A DNA stretch of 64,000 bases from Ruminococcus flavefaciens (GTDB lineage Bacteria > Bacillota > Clostridia > Oscillospirales > Ruminococcaceae). Below are positions 1-8,283 of this stretch, piece by piece (the stretch's first letter is position 1; each line of letters opens with the position of its first letter). The DNA lies in the NCBI GenBank assembly GCA_015067005.1, contig SVNH01000006.1, positions 94,009-158,008 on the forward strand. The letters run 5' to 3'. The position numbers were made by a program, and so were the translations under genes. Below the pieces are notes generated by a model. The model did not search any database. It was not told where the DNA came from and was given only the letters and a program-made list of their open reading frames with translations.

Positions 1-661
1 ACCAGAGCGATTCATAAAGGAAGCACGGATGTACTGTCTTTTCCCACATCATAGTTGCCTGATCGTGTGCATACATCGAGCCGCCTTCCTGAGTTTCACG
101 GATAATGGTATTCTGTATCTCGCCGCCTGTCATTCCGAAGAAGCTGCTGGTATTAGTACCGAAAGCTTCCTGATTTACGAAGTTGCCCCATCTTCCGACA
201 CCCTGTCCGATAAGGAAGCCGAGAACTGTTATATCGAGCATAGGCAGCTTTCTTACCTTGCGTATCTTACACATGAGCAGTCCGACCAGTAAAGCGCCTA
301 TGATACCTCCATAGATAGCAAGTCCGCCGCTCCGGATATTGACAGCAGATTTTAAAGTCTCACCGAAGCTGTCTTTTTTGAATTCGCTGAAATTGAATAA
401 AACGTAGTAAAGTCTTGCACCTATGATACCGCCGAGAACGCCGCCTATAACAGCATCAACAGCTCTGTCTGAATCAAGACCGAATCTTTTCATCTTCGGG
501 AAGCAATACAGAAGTGCAAGGAGAAGTCCTGTTGTTATTAGTATGCCATACCACTGTATTGCAAGACCGCCAACTGTAAAGGCTGTTGGATCAATATGGA
601 ATCTCCAGCCAAGTTCAGGGAAATAGATTTCCGTTGTATCTTTGATCCTATCAACTGTCAT
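1..661 (-). CDS. lgt: Prolipoprotein diacylglyceryl transferase Lgt (3' end cut by window edge)
   Basis: Integral membrane enzyme that transfers diacylglyceryl from phosphatidylglycerol to the lipobox cysteine of prolipoproteins. Translating the minus strand from the ATG at 661 gives MTVDRIKDTTEIYFPELGW followed by hydrophobic helices. The Lgt signature GRWGNFVNQEAFG lies near residues 155-170 and is preceded by the family's usual GGLAIYGGIIGA segment. About 220 residues are present and the C-terminus lies off the window. It starts 5 nt after the stop of the M16 peptidase gene, so it is co-transcribed. Several lipoproteins in this window (11277, 31960, 45305, 53423) would be substrates. Identification is firm; only completeness is limited. 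Confidence 0.93.
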   Translation of the reverse strand, partial: MTVDRIKDTTEIYFPELGWRFHIDPTAFTVGGLAIQWYGILITTGLLLALLYCFPKMKRFGLDSDRAVDAVIGGVLGGIIGARLYYVLFNFSEFKKDSFGETLKSAVNIRSGGLAIYGGIIGALLVGLLMCKIRKVRKLPMLDITVLGFLIGQGVGRWGNFVNQEAFGTNTSSFFGMTGGEIQNTIIRETQEGGSMYAHDQATMMWEKTVHPCFLYESLW

Positions 662-666
662 TGCTT

Positions 667-1941
667 TCACATCCCTTCTATAACCGACATTACAAGCTTA
701 TCACGCTTCAGTTCAGTTTTCATGAACTCAAGAACGTCATCACAGTTCATTTCTGAAAGCACAGTAATAGCATCATAAGGTCCTGTTTCTTCCATATGTG
801 AATTCATCATAAGATTTGCGACCGATTCAACATTGTTGAGCTCCCTTACGAGCATTCCGTAAGTTGATTTCTTGATACGCTGGAAGTCCTTTTCACATAT
901 GCCTTCCTTTATCATGCGGTCAACTTCATCAGCCAGCGAATCTCTTACGACCGCCGGAGAATCTGATTCACCGCTGAATATAACGGTAAAGTAGCCATCG
1001 CCGGTAAATATTTCAGTGCCGAAGCTTGAATTGATTATGCCATCCTTGAGAAGTCTCTGATACATATCGGATGAAGCATCGGAAAGTATCGAAGCTGCTA
1101 TCGAAGCCTGCATCGACTTTACAAGTCTTTCCTCACTGCGGCAGTCGGTGCATTTATAGCCGATATTGAATATTGAAGCGCCGACAGGCTGCTTTTCGAT
1201 GAGTTCCTTCTGAACTATCGTATCGGGCTCTTCAGGGAATACTGTTTCAAGCCCCTTATCCTCACATGGCTTCAGGCATTCATCGCATATTGCAAGAACT
1301 TCGTCCGCACTGATATTGCCTGCAATAGAAAGCACCATATTATTGAGGTTATAGAATGTATGATAACACTTGTAGAGGAGATCAGCGTCTATCTGAGCGA
1401 TACTCTCAACAGTACCGGCAATGTCTATCTTGACCGGGTGCTCGTGATACATACATCTCAGCATATTGAAAAATACACGCCATTCCGGATTATCATTGGT
1501 CATTTTTATCTCCTGACCTATTATACCCTGCTCTTTATCGACCGTCGCCTGTGTGAAGTAAGGCTTCTGAACGAAATCGAGGAGTATTCTCAGCGATTCC
1601 TGATAATTTTTTGAGCAGCTGAAAAGATAAGCAGTCTTGTCGAATGAGGTGAAAGCGTTTCCGGAAGCGCCGGTCTTGGCATAAAGCTCAAAAACATCGC
1701 AGTCCTCATTCTCAAAAAGCTTATGCTCGAGGAAATGTGCAATTCCTTCCGGAACTGTGGTGTAATCCTTATCGCCCTTCTGACGGAACATAGTATTAAT
1801 AGAGCCGTATTTAGTACCGAAAAGCGCTTCAACGCTGCTGAAGCCTTTCATTTCGCATATATAGATGTCCAGACCGCTGCTATGCTTGACATGGATACAG
1901 CTGTCGCCGGTTTTCGGGCTTGTTATAACTTCCTTTACCAT
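667..1941 (-). CDS. M16 family zinc peptidase, YfmH type
   Basis: A 424-residue M16 (pitrilysin/insulinase-fold) protein. The inverted zinc motif HFLEH is present near residue 68, and the downstream third ligand glutamate lies in EQGIIGQE about 75 residues later, so this subunit should be catalytically competent. The stop of the upstream partner gene overlaps its ATG by one base (TAATG), indicating translational coupling. In Firmicutes such pairs are called YmfF/YmfH or YfmF/YfmH. They are cytoplasmic and some annotations link them to EF-P modification, but the substrate is not clear from sequence. lgt follows directly. Confidence 0.85.
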   Translation of the reverse strand: MVKEVITSPKTGDSCIHVKHSSGLDIYICEMKGFSSVEALFGTKYGSINTMFRQKGDKDYTTVPEGIAHFLEHKLFENEDCDVFELYAKTGASGNAFTSFDKTAYLFSCSKNYQESLRILLDFVQKPYFTQATVDKEQGIIGQEIKMTNDNPEWRVFFNMLRCMYHEHPVKIDIAGTVESIAQIDADLLYKCYHTFYNLNNMVLSIAGNISADEVLAICDECLKPCEDKGLETVFPEEPDTIVQKELIEKQPVGASIFNIGYKCTDCRSEERLVKSMQASIAASILSDASSDMYQRLLKDGIINSSFGTEIFTGDGYFTVIFSGESDSPAVVRDSLADEVDRMIKEGICEKDFQRIKKSTYGMLVRELNNVESVANLMMNSHMEETGPYDAITVLSEMNCDDVLEFMKTELKRDKLVMSVIEGM

Positions 1942-3206
1942 TAAGCCTTTCCCCCTTTATCAAGCATAAGATATACACTGTCAAGACGAAGCGTTTTAGC
2001 TGCTTCGATTATGCGTTCCTTTGTAACATTGCTGTAATCCTCAAACTGCTCCTGAGGTGATTTAATTTTGCCGTCGCAGAAGCGTTCAAAATACCAGCCC
2101 GAATATGAAGCCTGTGTGTCGCCGACCTGAGTAAGGGCGTTATCAAGGCTGAGGAGCGCACTCTGTATCTCTTCGTCAGTAACATTGCCGCTGCGTATCT
2201 CATCAAGCTGACGGAGTATCTCCGCCTTTGACTTTTCGATGTTATCGCGTTCAACTCCGATGTCTACCATGAGAGTTCCCTTCGGGCTCGTATAACGGCA
2301 GGCACAGTAATAACAAAGGCTCATTTTTTCACGCACATTCAGAAACAGCTTTGATACCGGAGTTTCACCGAAGATAGTGCTGAGCATTTTCAGTGCAAAT
2401 ATATCATCCGAATCGCTCTTGAAGTTCATTACCATCTTGCACTGAAGAACATCATATTCATCAGATACCGTAACAGTTTCAGGCTTTGCAGGACTGATCC
2501 GGCAAAACTCTATTCTGCCGGAATTTCTGCTGATACCCGCAAAGCTTTCTCTGAACATTTCAAGCACCTTCGGTTCTTCCTCAGGAGCGATGTAGTATAT
2601 CTCAATCTGAGCTGTTTCAAGAAGTCTGCGGTAAGCCTTGTAAGCCTCAGCTGAGGTGATAGCGCTTGCAGCCTCTTTAGTACCGTAGCACGAAAACTCA
2701 GCCGGTTCGCCGCTGAACGCTATCTCTGCCGCTCTTGAAAGTGCGTATCCGCGCTTGTTATTGAGTTCCGCGTCAATACGGTCAAGAAGGTCCTTTTTCG
2801 TGATTGCAAATGATTCAGCATCGAATTCGCCGTTTTCGGCATTCGGCTCAAAGATACATCCGCGTATCGTATCGAGCATTTCAGCGTTTACATCCTCGCC
2901 GTCGATAGCATATTTATTAACTATCCACGAAGAAGTAAGCCCCAGTATCTGAACATCGCCTCTTTTTCTTGAAAAGGTACTCAAAGCAGCACCATAGAGC
3001 GAAGAAAGCTTCTCGTTCAGCAATGCAAGAGTTTTATACTTGCTGCTCGATGATGACAGAACTCCCACGCCCAGCGCGTTAGCCGTGGCTGACTCGCCTG
3101 AAAGCTCTGTGATGAACCTTACCGTCAGAGAACCTGTTTTGAACTTCTCGTCGATTATCGAGGAAAATCCGATATTTCCGGCAAGTTCGGTCCTTTTATA
3201 TCTCAT
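1941..3206 (-). CDS. M16 family peptidase-like protein, YfmF type (inactive subunit)
   Basis: A 421-residue M16-fold protein, first gene of the yfmF-yfmH-lgt run. In the N-terminal region where an active M16 protein would carry HxxEH there is GVGVLSSSSSKYKTL, with no zinc ligands. The C-terminal half keeps the M16 repeat with KLFLNVREKMSLCYY, typical of the family. This fits the common arrangement of one active and one inactive M16 subunit forming a heterodimer. The start at 3206 follows a GGAGTG-type ribosome binding site. A weak AT-rich promoter region lies at 3220-3290. Confidence 0.82.
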   Translation of the reverse strand: MRYKRTELAGNIGFSSIIDEKFKTGSLTVRFITELSGESATANALGVGVLSSSSSKYKTLALLNEKLSSLYGAALSTFSRKRGDVQILGLTSSWIVNKYAIDGEDVNAEMLDTIRGCIFEPNAENGEFDAESFAITKKDLLDRIDAELNNKRGYALSRAAEIAFSGEPAEFSCYGTKEAASAITSAEAYKAYRRLLETAQIEIYYIAPEEEPKVLEMFRESFAGISRNSGRIEFCRISPAKPETVTVSDEYDVLQCKMVMNFKSDSDDIFALKMLSTIFGETPVSKLFLNVREKMSLCYYCACRYTSPKGTLMVDIGVERDNIEKSKAEILRQLDEIRSGNVTDEEIQSALLSLDNALTQVGDTQASYSGWYFERFCDGKIKSPQEQFEDYSNVTKERIIEAAKTLRLDSVYLMLDKGGKA

Positions 3207-3295
3207 TATATATTTACACTCCTGTTCGGTAGAATAGTATACTTATACATTATAACACATTTATAATAAAATTACCATACTTTTTTAAATATTGT

Positions 3296-3865
3296 TCAGA
3301 GTTTGAGTCCCCGCCATTCAGTCATACCTCTTCTACTGCGCTTGACCTGTGCCCTTATGTAGCGGAATGTATAGTCCTCGCCGCGCTCTGCAAGCATAGT
3401 AAGAAGGAATTCCAGCTTTGCAGCGGTCTCAGCTTCGATGATACGTCTGTGCTTTGCTCTCATGAAGTAGTCAAGCGGCATATGATCGGTATAGCGTTCC
3501 TTGTTGTAGATCTTTGAAGCCGCCACTCTGTCGCAGAACATCTCAAAAATATACACATCCGGCATCCTCACCGGTTCAAGTTTCTTTGTGACAGTGCTGT
3601 AATCGGTCCAGTACTCAAAGTGGTGACGATTCCTGCCCTTATGGTGCATCCATGCCTTAGAATAGCCTGTTACCTCACGTTCTTTTTCGTTCGGACTGCG
3701 CTCGCCCTGAAAATACAGCACCCCCGGTATGAACTCAGTCGGTGAGAATTTAGAAAGATCGTGAACAAGTCCGCGGCGTATGATACCGGCTTTGAAGCAG
3801 TGCTCCATGACCTTGTGACGATGTCTGATTATAGTAAACAGATGTCCTTTCAGGTTATCAAACAT
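3296..3865 (-). CDS. DUF5662 family protein
   Basis: A 189-residue soluble protein rich in His, Asp and Arg. It has HRHKVMEHCFKAG near the N-terminus, then GLVHDLSKFSPTEF and HHKGRNRHHFEYW. The spaced His/Asp pattern (HD, HH, HHFEYW) resembles a metal-binding HD-like phosphohydrolase core, and I recognise the family as DUF5662. Catalysis is inference. Its first codons overlap the last codons of the LacI regulator gene by 8 nt (3858-3865), so the two are translated from one message. Confidence 0.7.
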   Translation of the reverse strand: MFDNLKGHLFTIIRHRHKVMEHCFKAGIIRRGLVHDLSKFSPTEFIPGVLYFQGERSPNEKEREVTGYSKAWMHHKGRNRHHFEYWTDYSTVTKKLEPVRMPDVYIFEMFCDRVAASKIYNKERYTDHMPLDYFMRAKHRRIIEAETAAKLEFLLTMLAERGEDYTFRYIRAQVKRSRRGMTEWRGLKL

Positions 3866-4901
3866 TCAATCTGCCTCCGTTAAGGTCAAGAACGCTGTTC
3901 TTGATGATAAGTTTTCCGCTGATTATGCGTCTTCCCTCGGAATAGGAAGGGTTCGCAAGCTTTTTCACCATGAGTTCAACAGATACCTCTGCCATTTTCC
4001 TTATATCGACTTCCATTGTAGTTATAGCCGGAACGCTTATACTCGAAACGGTATAGTTATCATAACCAACTACTGATACATCTTCGGGAACACGAACTCC
4101 CTTTGATTTAAGTGCAGCTATAACGCGGAATGCTGTTTCATCACAGTTGCATACAAACGCTGTCGGCATTTCTGACGGGAAATTGATCTTGGTATATAGT
4201 ATTCCGCGGTCGTCACGGTCATCGAGAGTCCACTCGCGGTGATACTCAAGACCGTTCTCGATGAGACATTTGAGATAGCCGAGAAATCTGTCGTTGATAC
4301 TGCTTGTTGCGTTGAAATTCCCGAAGAATCCGATCTTTTTGTGTCCCATATTGACAAGATGATCGGTAAGGATATAGCTTCCGTTGAAGCTGTCGGAATT
4401 GACCGAATCAACGTCATAGCGGCTGTCGTAGAAATCAACGAACACTACCGGAACATCAACTCTGCTGAGCATTTCGATATACGGACGGTGTACTTGTCCG
4501 ATAACGATAACGCCGTCCGCCTTTTTCTCGGTAAGCATATTCGGAAGAGTGCCGTTATTTTCGTTCTCGGCAGTAACACATTCATAAACCGTGAACACAT
4601 TCATCTGCGAAAGCTTATTTGAGATATTAACGGTCAATTCCCAGTAAAAGGTACCTCTCGGACCTACAAAGCGTTCCGAAGTCAGGATACCAACACTCTT
4701 TCCGATGCTGTTCGGCAGTATAGTTTTTTTCTTGCTGCTGCGTGTATTTGAAGGCTTATACCCCATTTTCTCAGCAACCTCACATATTTTACGCCTCATG
4801 CTGTCACTTACGCCGTCGCGTCCGGCAAGAGCATTTGAGACAGTTACCACACTTACACCGAGTTTTTCGGCTATATCAAGCATTTTTACTCCGTTTTTCA
4901 T
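3858..4901 (-). CDS. LacI family transcriptional regulator
   Basis: A 347-residue LacI/GalR repressor. The N-terminal helix-turn-helix (MLDIAEKLGVSVVTVSNALAG, residues about 7-27) and hinge are followed by a periplasmic-binding-protein-like effector domain with FVDFYDSRYDVDSVNSDSF and VVGYDNYTVSSISVPAIT. Sugar-type effectors are usual for the family; the effector here is unknown. There is no sugar transport or hydrolase operon beside it. The partner gene is the overlapping DUF5662, so it probably acts at distant sites. A possible -10 (TATAAT on the minus strand) lies at 4958-4963. Confidence 0.9.
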   Translation of the reverse strand: MKNGVKMLDIAEKLGVSVVTVSNALAGRDGVSDSMRRKICEVAEKMGYKPSNTRSSKKKTILPNSIGKSVGILTSERFVGPRGTFYWELTVNISNKLSQMNVFTVYECVTAENENNGTLPNMLTEKKADGVIVIGQVHRPYIEMLSRVDVPVVFVDFYDSRYDVDSVNSDSFNGSYILTDHLVNMGHKKIGFFGNFNATSSINDRFLGYLKCLIENGLEYHREWTLDDRDDRGILYTKINFPSEMPTAFVCNCDETAFRVIAALKSKGVRVPEDVSVVGYDNYTVSSISVPAITTMEVDIRKMAEVSVELMVKKLANPSYSEGRRIISGKLIIKNSVLDLNGGRLNV

Positions 4902-5091
4902 GTTTCACCTCAAGCTGTATATCATCAATATAATAATTTTCATAAAATCACCTTAATATTATATCATGCTTTAAGTAATAAATAAAGTCCGCCAGACTAA
5001 ATTTGTGCAATTTAGCGAAATTGCCGTCTCGTTTATATGCAATATGACGACAAACTGCAACTGAATCGAAAAATCCCGTCAGGATCACGGC

Positions 5092-5123
5092 AAAAAATGA
5101 CCGGGGCTGTAATCAAGCCCCGG
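5092..5123 (-). terminator. Rho-independent terminator of the uvrAB-DUF3810 unit
   Basis: An 8-bp G+C stem (CCGGGGCT / AGCCCCGG, 5101-5108 with 5116-5123) and a 7-nt loop are followed on the minus strand by a T-rich run. It lies 14 nt beyond the DUF3810 stop. Confidence 0.85.
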
Positions 5124-5136
5124 CAGCACTTATAGA

Positions 5137-6246
5137 TCATTCATGGAAATAATAGTCCAGCAGCATACTGACGACCATAGAATATGATTCCATACCGTCT
5201 TCTCTGCCGTTCATCTTGATGTTAGTATCAATAGCAGTGTCCGACACTCTGCTGACGGTCTCGGTTGAGATTATCTCCTTTTTCTTATTCTTTTCCCAGT
5301 AGTCATCCGGCAAAAATCTGAACCAGTCCGCTCTCACCTTATCAGATATTTCATCGGTAAGCGGATAAGCCTCGCTTATCTCGTTGTCATATATCTGATT
5401 ATGTACGTATTCCAGTGCCGAAAGATAGCCTGAATACCTGAACTCGATCTCATCGCTGCTTATACAGGCTATATATCCTATGAAATTCGCTTCATCCTCC
5501 TGCATGATGCCTTTGAGGTGTGCATATTCATGGCAGATAGTATCCGGAAGGTTAGTGCGAATCATAACGTCGTTATAGTTCGCTTCAAGTGAGAACGGGA
5601 AATATATACCGGAAAGTCCTGCCTGGCTCATAAAATACGAGAAAAATATCGGCTTAGCCTTTGGATAATACCCGGAAAGCTGCGGATAATCCTCTGCAAT
5701 GCGCTTCATAGCGCTGCGGGCTTCCTTATCAACATCACAGGTAATATAAAAGCGGTCGTCCTCATCGCGCGGCACTTCCTCCGCAAGAGAATTCGTTTTC
5801 TTTATAAGAGCACCGTAAAGCTGTATAAGTTCCTCACGCGGATGTTCCTTGTGATCGAGATAGCGCTCTGAAAAAGGTGTACACTGATACATAATAAAGC
5901 AGTTCATAGTCTCGGTCGCAAATATATAAGCAGATACCCAAAGCACTGTCAGCACGGCTATCCCGGCAACTTTTCTGCGGTGCTTCTTCATTGCGATAAA
6001 CATTATTACAGCCGCGGGAAGTCCTGCCGCTATCAATAGTATAAACAGAACTATCATGACCTCGCCAACTGAAAACGGTGCTAAGCCGCTTATAAACGAG
6101 AAAATATTGCTGATCACCGGGAATATGTTCCGGACATAGAAGTCTGAAAAGCTGCGGCTGCACCGCGCAATGACGTTCAGCAGCAGCATGAGCAGCATTA
6201 TTCCAAGCGGTATAATGTAACGTATTTTCAGGACCGTTTTTCTCAT
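5137..6246 (-). CDS. DUF3810 family membrane protein with HExxH-type motif
   Basis: A 369-residue protein. Three hydrophobic helices occupy roughly residues 8-105 (IIPLGIMLLMLLLNVIARC, VGEVMIVLFILLIAAGLP and AVLTVLWVSAYIFA). A long extracytoplasmic domain follows, containing TICHEYAHLKGIMQEDEANF. The HExxH-like HEYAH with a downstream EDEAN glutamate is the DUF3810 hallmark and suggests a zinc metallopeptidase fold. I chose the ATG at 6246 because GGAGG lies 6-10 nt upstream; an in-frame extension to 6321 would run into uvrB. The gap to uvrB is 16 nt, so it is the last gene of uvrA-uvrB-DUF3810. A link to DNA repair is not implied by its domains. Confidence 0.75.
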   Translation of the reverse strand: MRKTVLKIRYIIPLGIMLLMLLLNVIARCSRSFSDFYVRNIFPVISNIFSFISGLAPFSVGEVMIVLFILLIAAGLPAAVIMFIAMKKHRRKVAGIAVLTVLWVSAYIFATETMNCFIMYQCTPFSERYLDHKEHPREELIQLYGALIKKTNSLAEEVPRDEDDRFYITCDVDKEARSAMKRIAEDYPQLSGYYPKAKPIFFSYFMSQAGLSGIYFPFSLEANYNDVMIRTNLPDTICHEYAHLKGIMQEDEANFIGYIACISSDEIEFRYSGYLSALEYVHNQIYDNEISEAYPLTDEISDKVRADWFRFLPDDYWEKNKKKEIISTETVSRVSDTAIDTNIKMNGREDGMESYSMVVSMLLDYYFHE

Positions 6247-6262
6247 AATGCCGCCTCCATTC

Positions 6263-8224
6263 TTACTGTTCCTGCAATTCCTTGATCTTATCGCGCAGAT
6301 ATGCTGCGTGCTCGAATTCAAGCAGCTTTGCAGCGTTTTTCATCTCAACGGTAAGCTTGTCGATAAGCTGTCTGCGTTCTGCTGCCGACATTTTTTTCTT
6401 ACCGGTCTTGGCTTCAAGCTTGTTCTTCGAGGTTATCTCCAGAACATCCCGCACTCCCTTGATAATAGTCTTAGGCACGATGCCGTGTTCCTCGTTATAG
6501 GCTATCTGAAGCGCTCTGCGTCGCTCTGTCTCGTTGATAGCACGTTCCATAGAGCCGGTAACAGAATCTGCGTACATTATTACCTTGCCCTCAGCATTAC
6601 GTGCAGCACGTCCGATAGTCTGGATAAGAGATGTTTCGCTTCTCAGGAAGCCCTCCTTATCCGCATCAAGAATAGCGATAAGGCTTACCTCAGGAATATC
6701 AAGTCCCTCTCTGAGAAGATTGATACCCACAAGCACATCGAAAACTCCGTTTCGCAGATCCTTGATTATCTCCATACGCTCAATAGTATCAATATCATGA
6801 TGCAGATAACGCACCTTCACACCGAGGTTTTCGTAATAGCCTGTAAGATCCTCAGCCATTTTCTTTGTGAGAGTAGTAACGAGCACCCTCTCATCCTTCG
6901 CGGCTCTGGTATTGATCTCAGAAAGCAGATCATCGACCTGCCCCTGTGTAGGCTTAACGATTATCTCAGGATCAACAAGTCCGGTAGGACGGATGACCTG
7001 TTCTACAATAGTATCGGTCTTTTCACGCTCTATCTGTCCCGGAGTAGCACTGACATATATCGCCTGATTGATATGTGCGTTGAACTCGTCAAAGTTCAGC
7101 GGACGGTTATCCATAGCGCTCGGCAGACGGAATCCGTAATCCACAAGAGTGGTCTTGCGCGCACGATCTCCGGCGTACATAGCCCTGACCTGCGGAAGAG
7201 TAACATGGCTCTCATCGACAATGAGCAGAAAATCCTCCGGAAAGTGATCGAGCAAGGTCTGCGGAGTGCTTCCCGGCGGTCTGCCGGCAAGTATACGCGA
7301 ATAGTTTTCAACTCCGCTGCAATAGCCTACCTCACGCAGCATCTCCATGTCGTAATGTGTACGCTGCTCGATGCGCTGAGCCTCTATCAGCTTATTGTTT
7401 TTCTGGAAATAATCTATACGTTCAGCAAGTTCACGGTCTATCTCCTTCAGTGCGCTTTCCATTTTATCATCGCCGACAATATAGTGAGAAGCCGGAAATA
7501 TAGCCGCGTGTGAAACTACTCCCTTAACCTCGCCTGTAACTACATTGATTTCAGAAATGCGGTCTATCTCGTCACCGAAATACTCTACTCTTACCGCGGT
7601 ATCGCTCGACATCGCCGGAAATATCTCAACAACATCTCCGCGCACTCTGAAACGATTACGCTCAAACGCAATATCGTTTCTCTCGTAACGGATACGCACA
7701 AGTTCCTCAATAAGCTGATCGCGCGGCTTCTCAGCGCCCTGACGTATCGAGACTACCATTGAGCGGTATTCGTCCGGACTTCCCAGCGAATAAATGCACG
7801 AAACGCTCGCAACTATTATGACATCCCTGCGCTCGGCAAGGGCGGTAGTAGCGGAGTGACGCAATTTATCTATCTCGTCATTTATCGAGGAATCCTTTTC
7901 AATGTAGCTGTCAGTGCTCGGAACATAAGCCTCAGGCTGATAATAATCGTAATACGAAACGAAGTATTCGACTGAATTTTCCGGGAAGAACTCCCTGAAT
8001 TCCGAGCAAAGCTGCGCTGCAAGTATCTTATTGTGTGCGAGGACTATCGTCGGCTTGTTCACTTTTGCTATGACATTTGCCATAGTGAAAGTCTTACCGG
8101 AACCGGTAACGCCAAGCAGTATCTGTTCCTTTTTGCCCTCGTTGAGACCGTCTACAAGCTGCTCTATCGCCTTTGGCTGGTCTCCCGCCGGAGCATATTC
8201 TGAATGGAGTACAAAATGATCCAT
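6263..8224 (-). CDS. uvrB: Excinuclease ABC subunit B
   Basis: A 653-residue UvrB, the helicase-like damage-verification subunit of nucleotide excision repair. Walker A is [10 protein letters not shown] near residue 40. It also shows the beta-hairpin region [14 protein letters not shown], the DEAD-like box DESH, motif [11 protein letters not shown], and a C-terminal UVR domain ([22 protein letters not shown]) that contacts UvrC. Length is standard. uvrA lies 59 nt upstream on the same strand. Confidence 0.97.
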   Translation of the reverse strand: MDHFVLHSEYAPAGDQPKAIEQLVDGLNEGKKEQILLGVTGSGKTFTMANVIAKVNKPTIVLAHNKILAAQLCSEFREFFPENSVEYFVSYYDYYQPEAYVPSTDSYIEKDSSINDEIDKLRHSATTALAERRDVIIVASVSCIYSLGSPDEYRSMVVSIRQGAEKPRDQLIEELVRIRYERNDIAFERNRFRVRGDVVEIFPAMSSDTAVRVEYFGDEIDRISEINVVTGEVKGVVSHAAIFPASHYIVGDDKMESALKEIDRELAERIDYFQKNNKLIEAQRIEQRTHYDMEMLREVGYCSGVENYSRILAGRPPGSTPQTLLDHFPEDFLLIVDESHVTLPQVRAMYAGDRARKTTLVDYGFRLPSAMDNRPLNFDEFNAHINQAIYVSATPGQIEREKTDTIVEQVIRPTGLVDPEIIVKPTQGQVDDLLSEINTRAAKDERVLVTTLTKKMAEDLTGYYENLGVKVRYLHHDIDTIERMEIIKDLRNGVFDVLVGINLLREGLDIPEVSLIAILDADKEGFLRSETSLIQTIGRAARNAEGKVIMYADSVTGSMERAINETERRRALQIAYNEEHGIVPKTIIKGVRDVLEITSKNKLEAKTGKKKMSAAERRQLIDKLTVEMKNAAKLLEFEHAAYLRDKIKELQEQ

Positions 8225-8283
8225 AGTACCTCCTAATCATAGCATAGTTTTATGGTTATTTCAATGGAAAATACTGTTACCGG

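Noticed and set aside
4905..4943. A 12-codon leader peptide before the LacI gene with an AAGGTG site
   Set aside because: The best -10 element (4958-4963) would start transcription inside or beyond that ribosome binding site, so translation is doubtful.
6248..7513. A 421-codon open frame on the plus strand opposite uvrB
   Set aside because: It lies entirely antisense to a firmly identified gene, has no ribosome binding site, and its composition mirrors uvrB codon bias.
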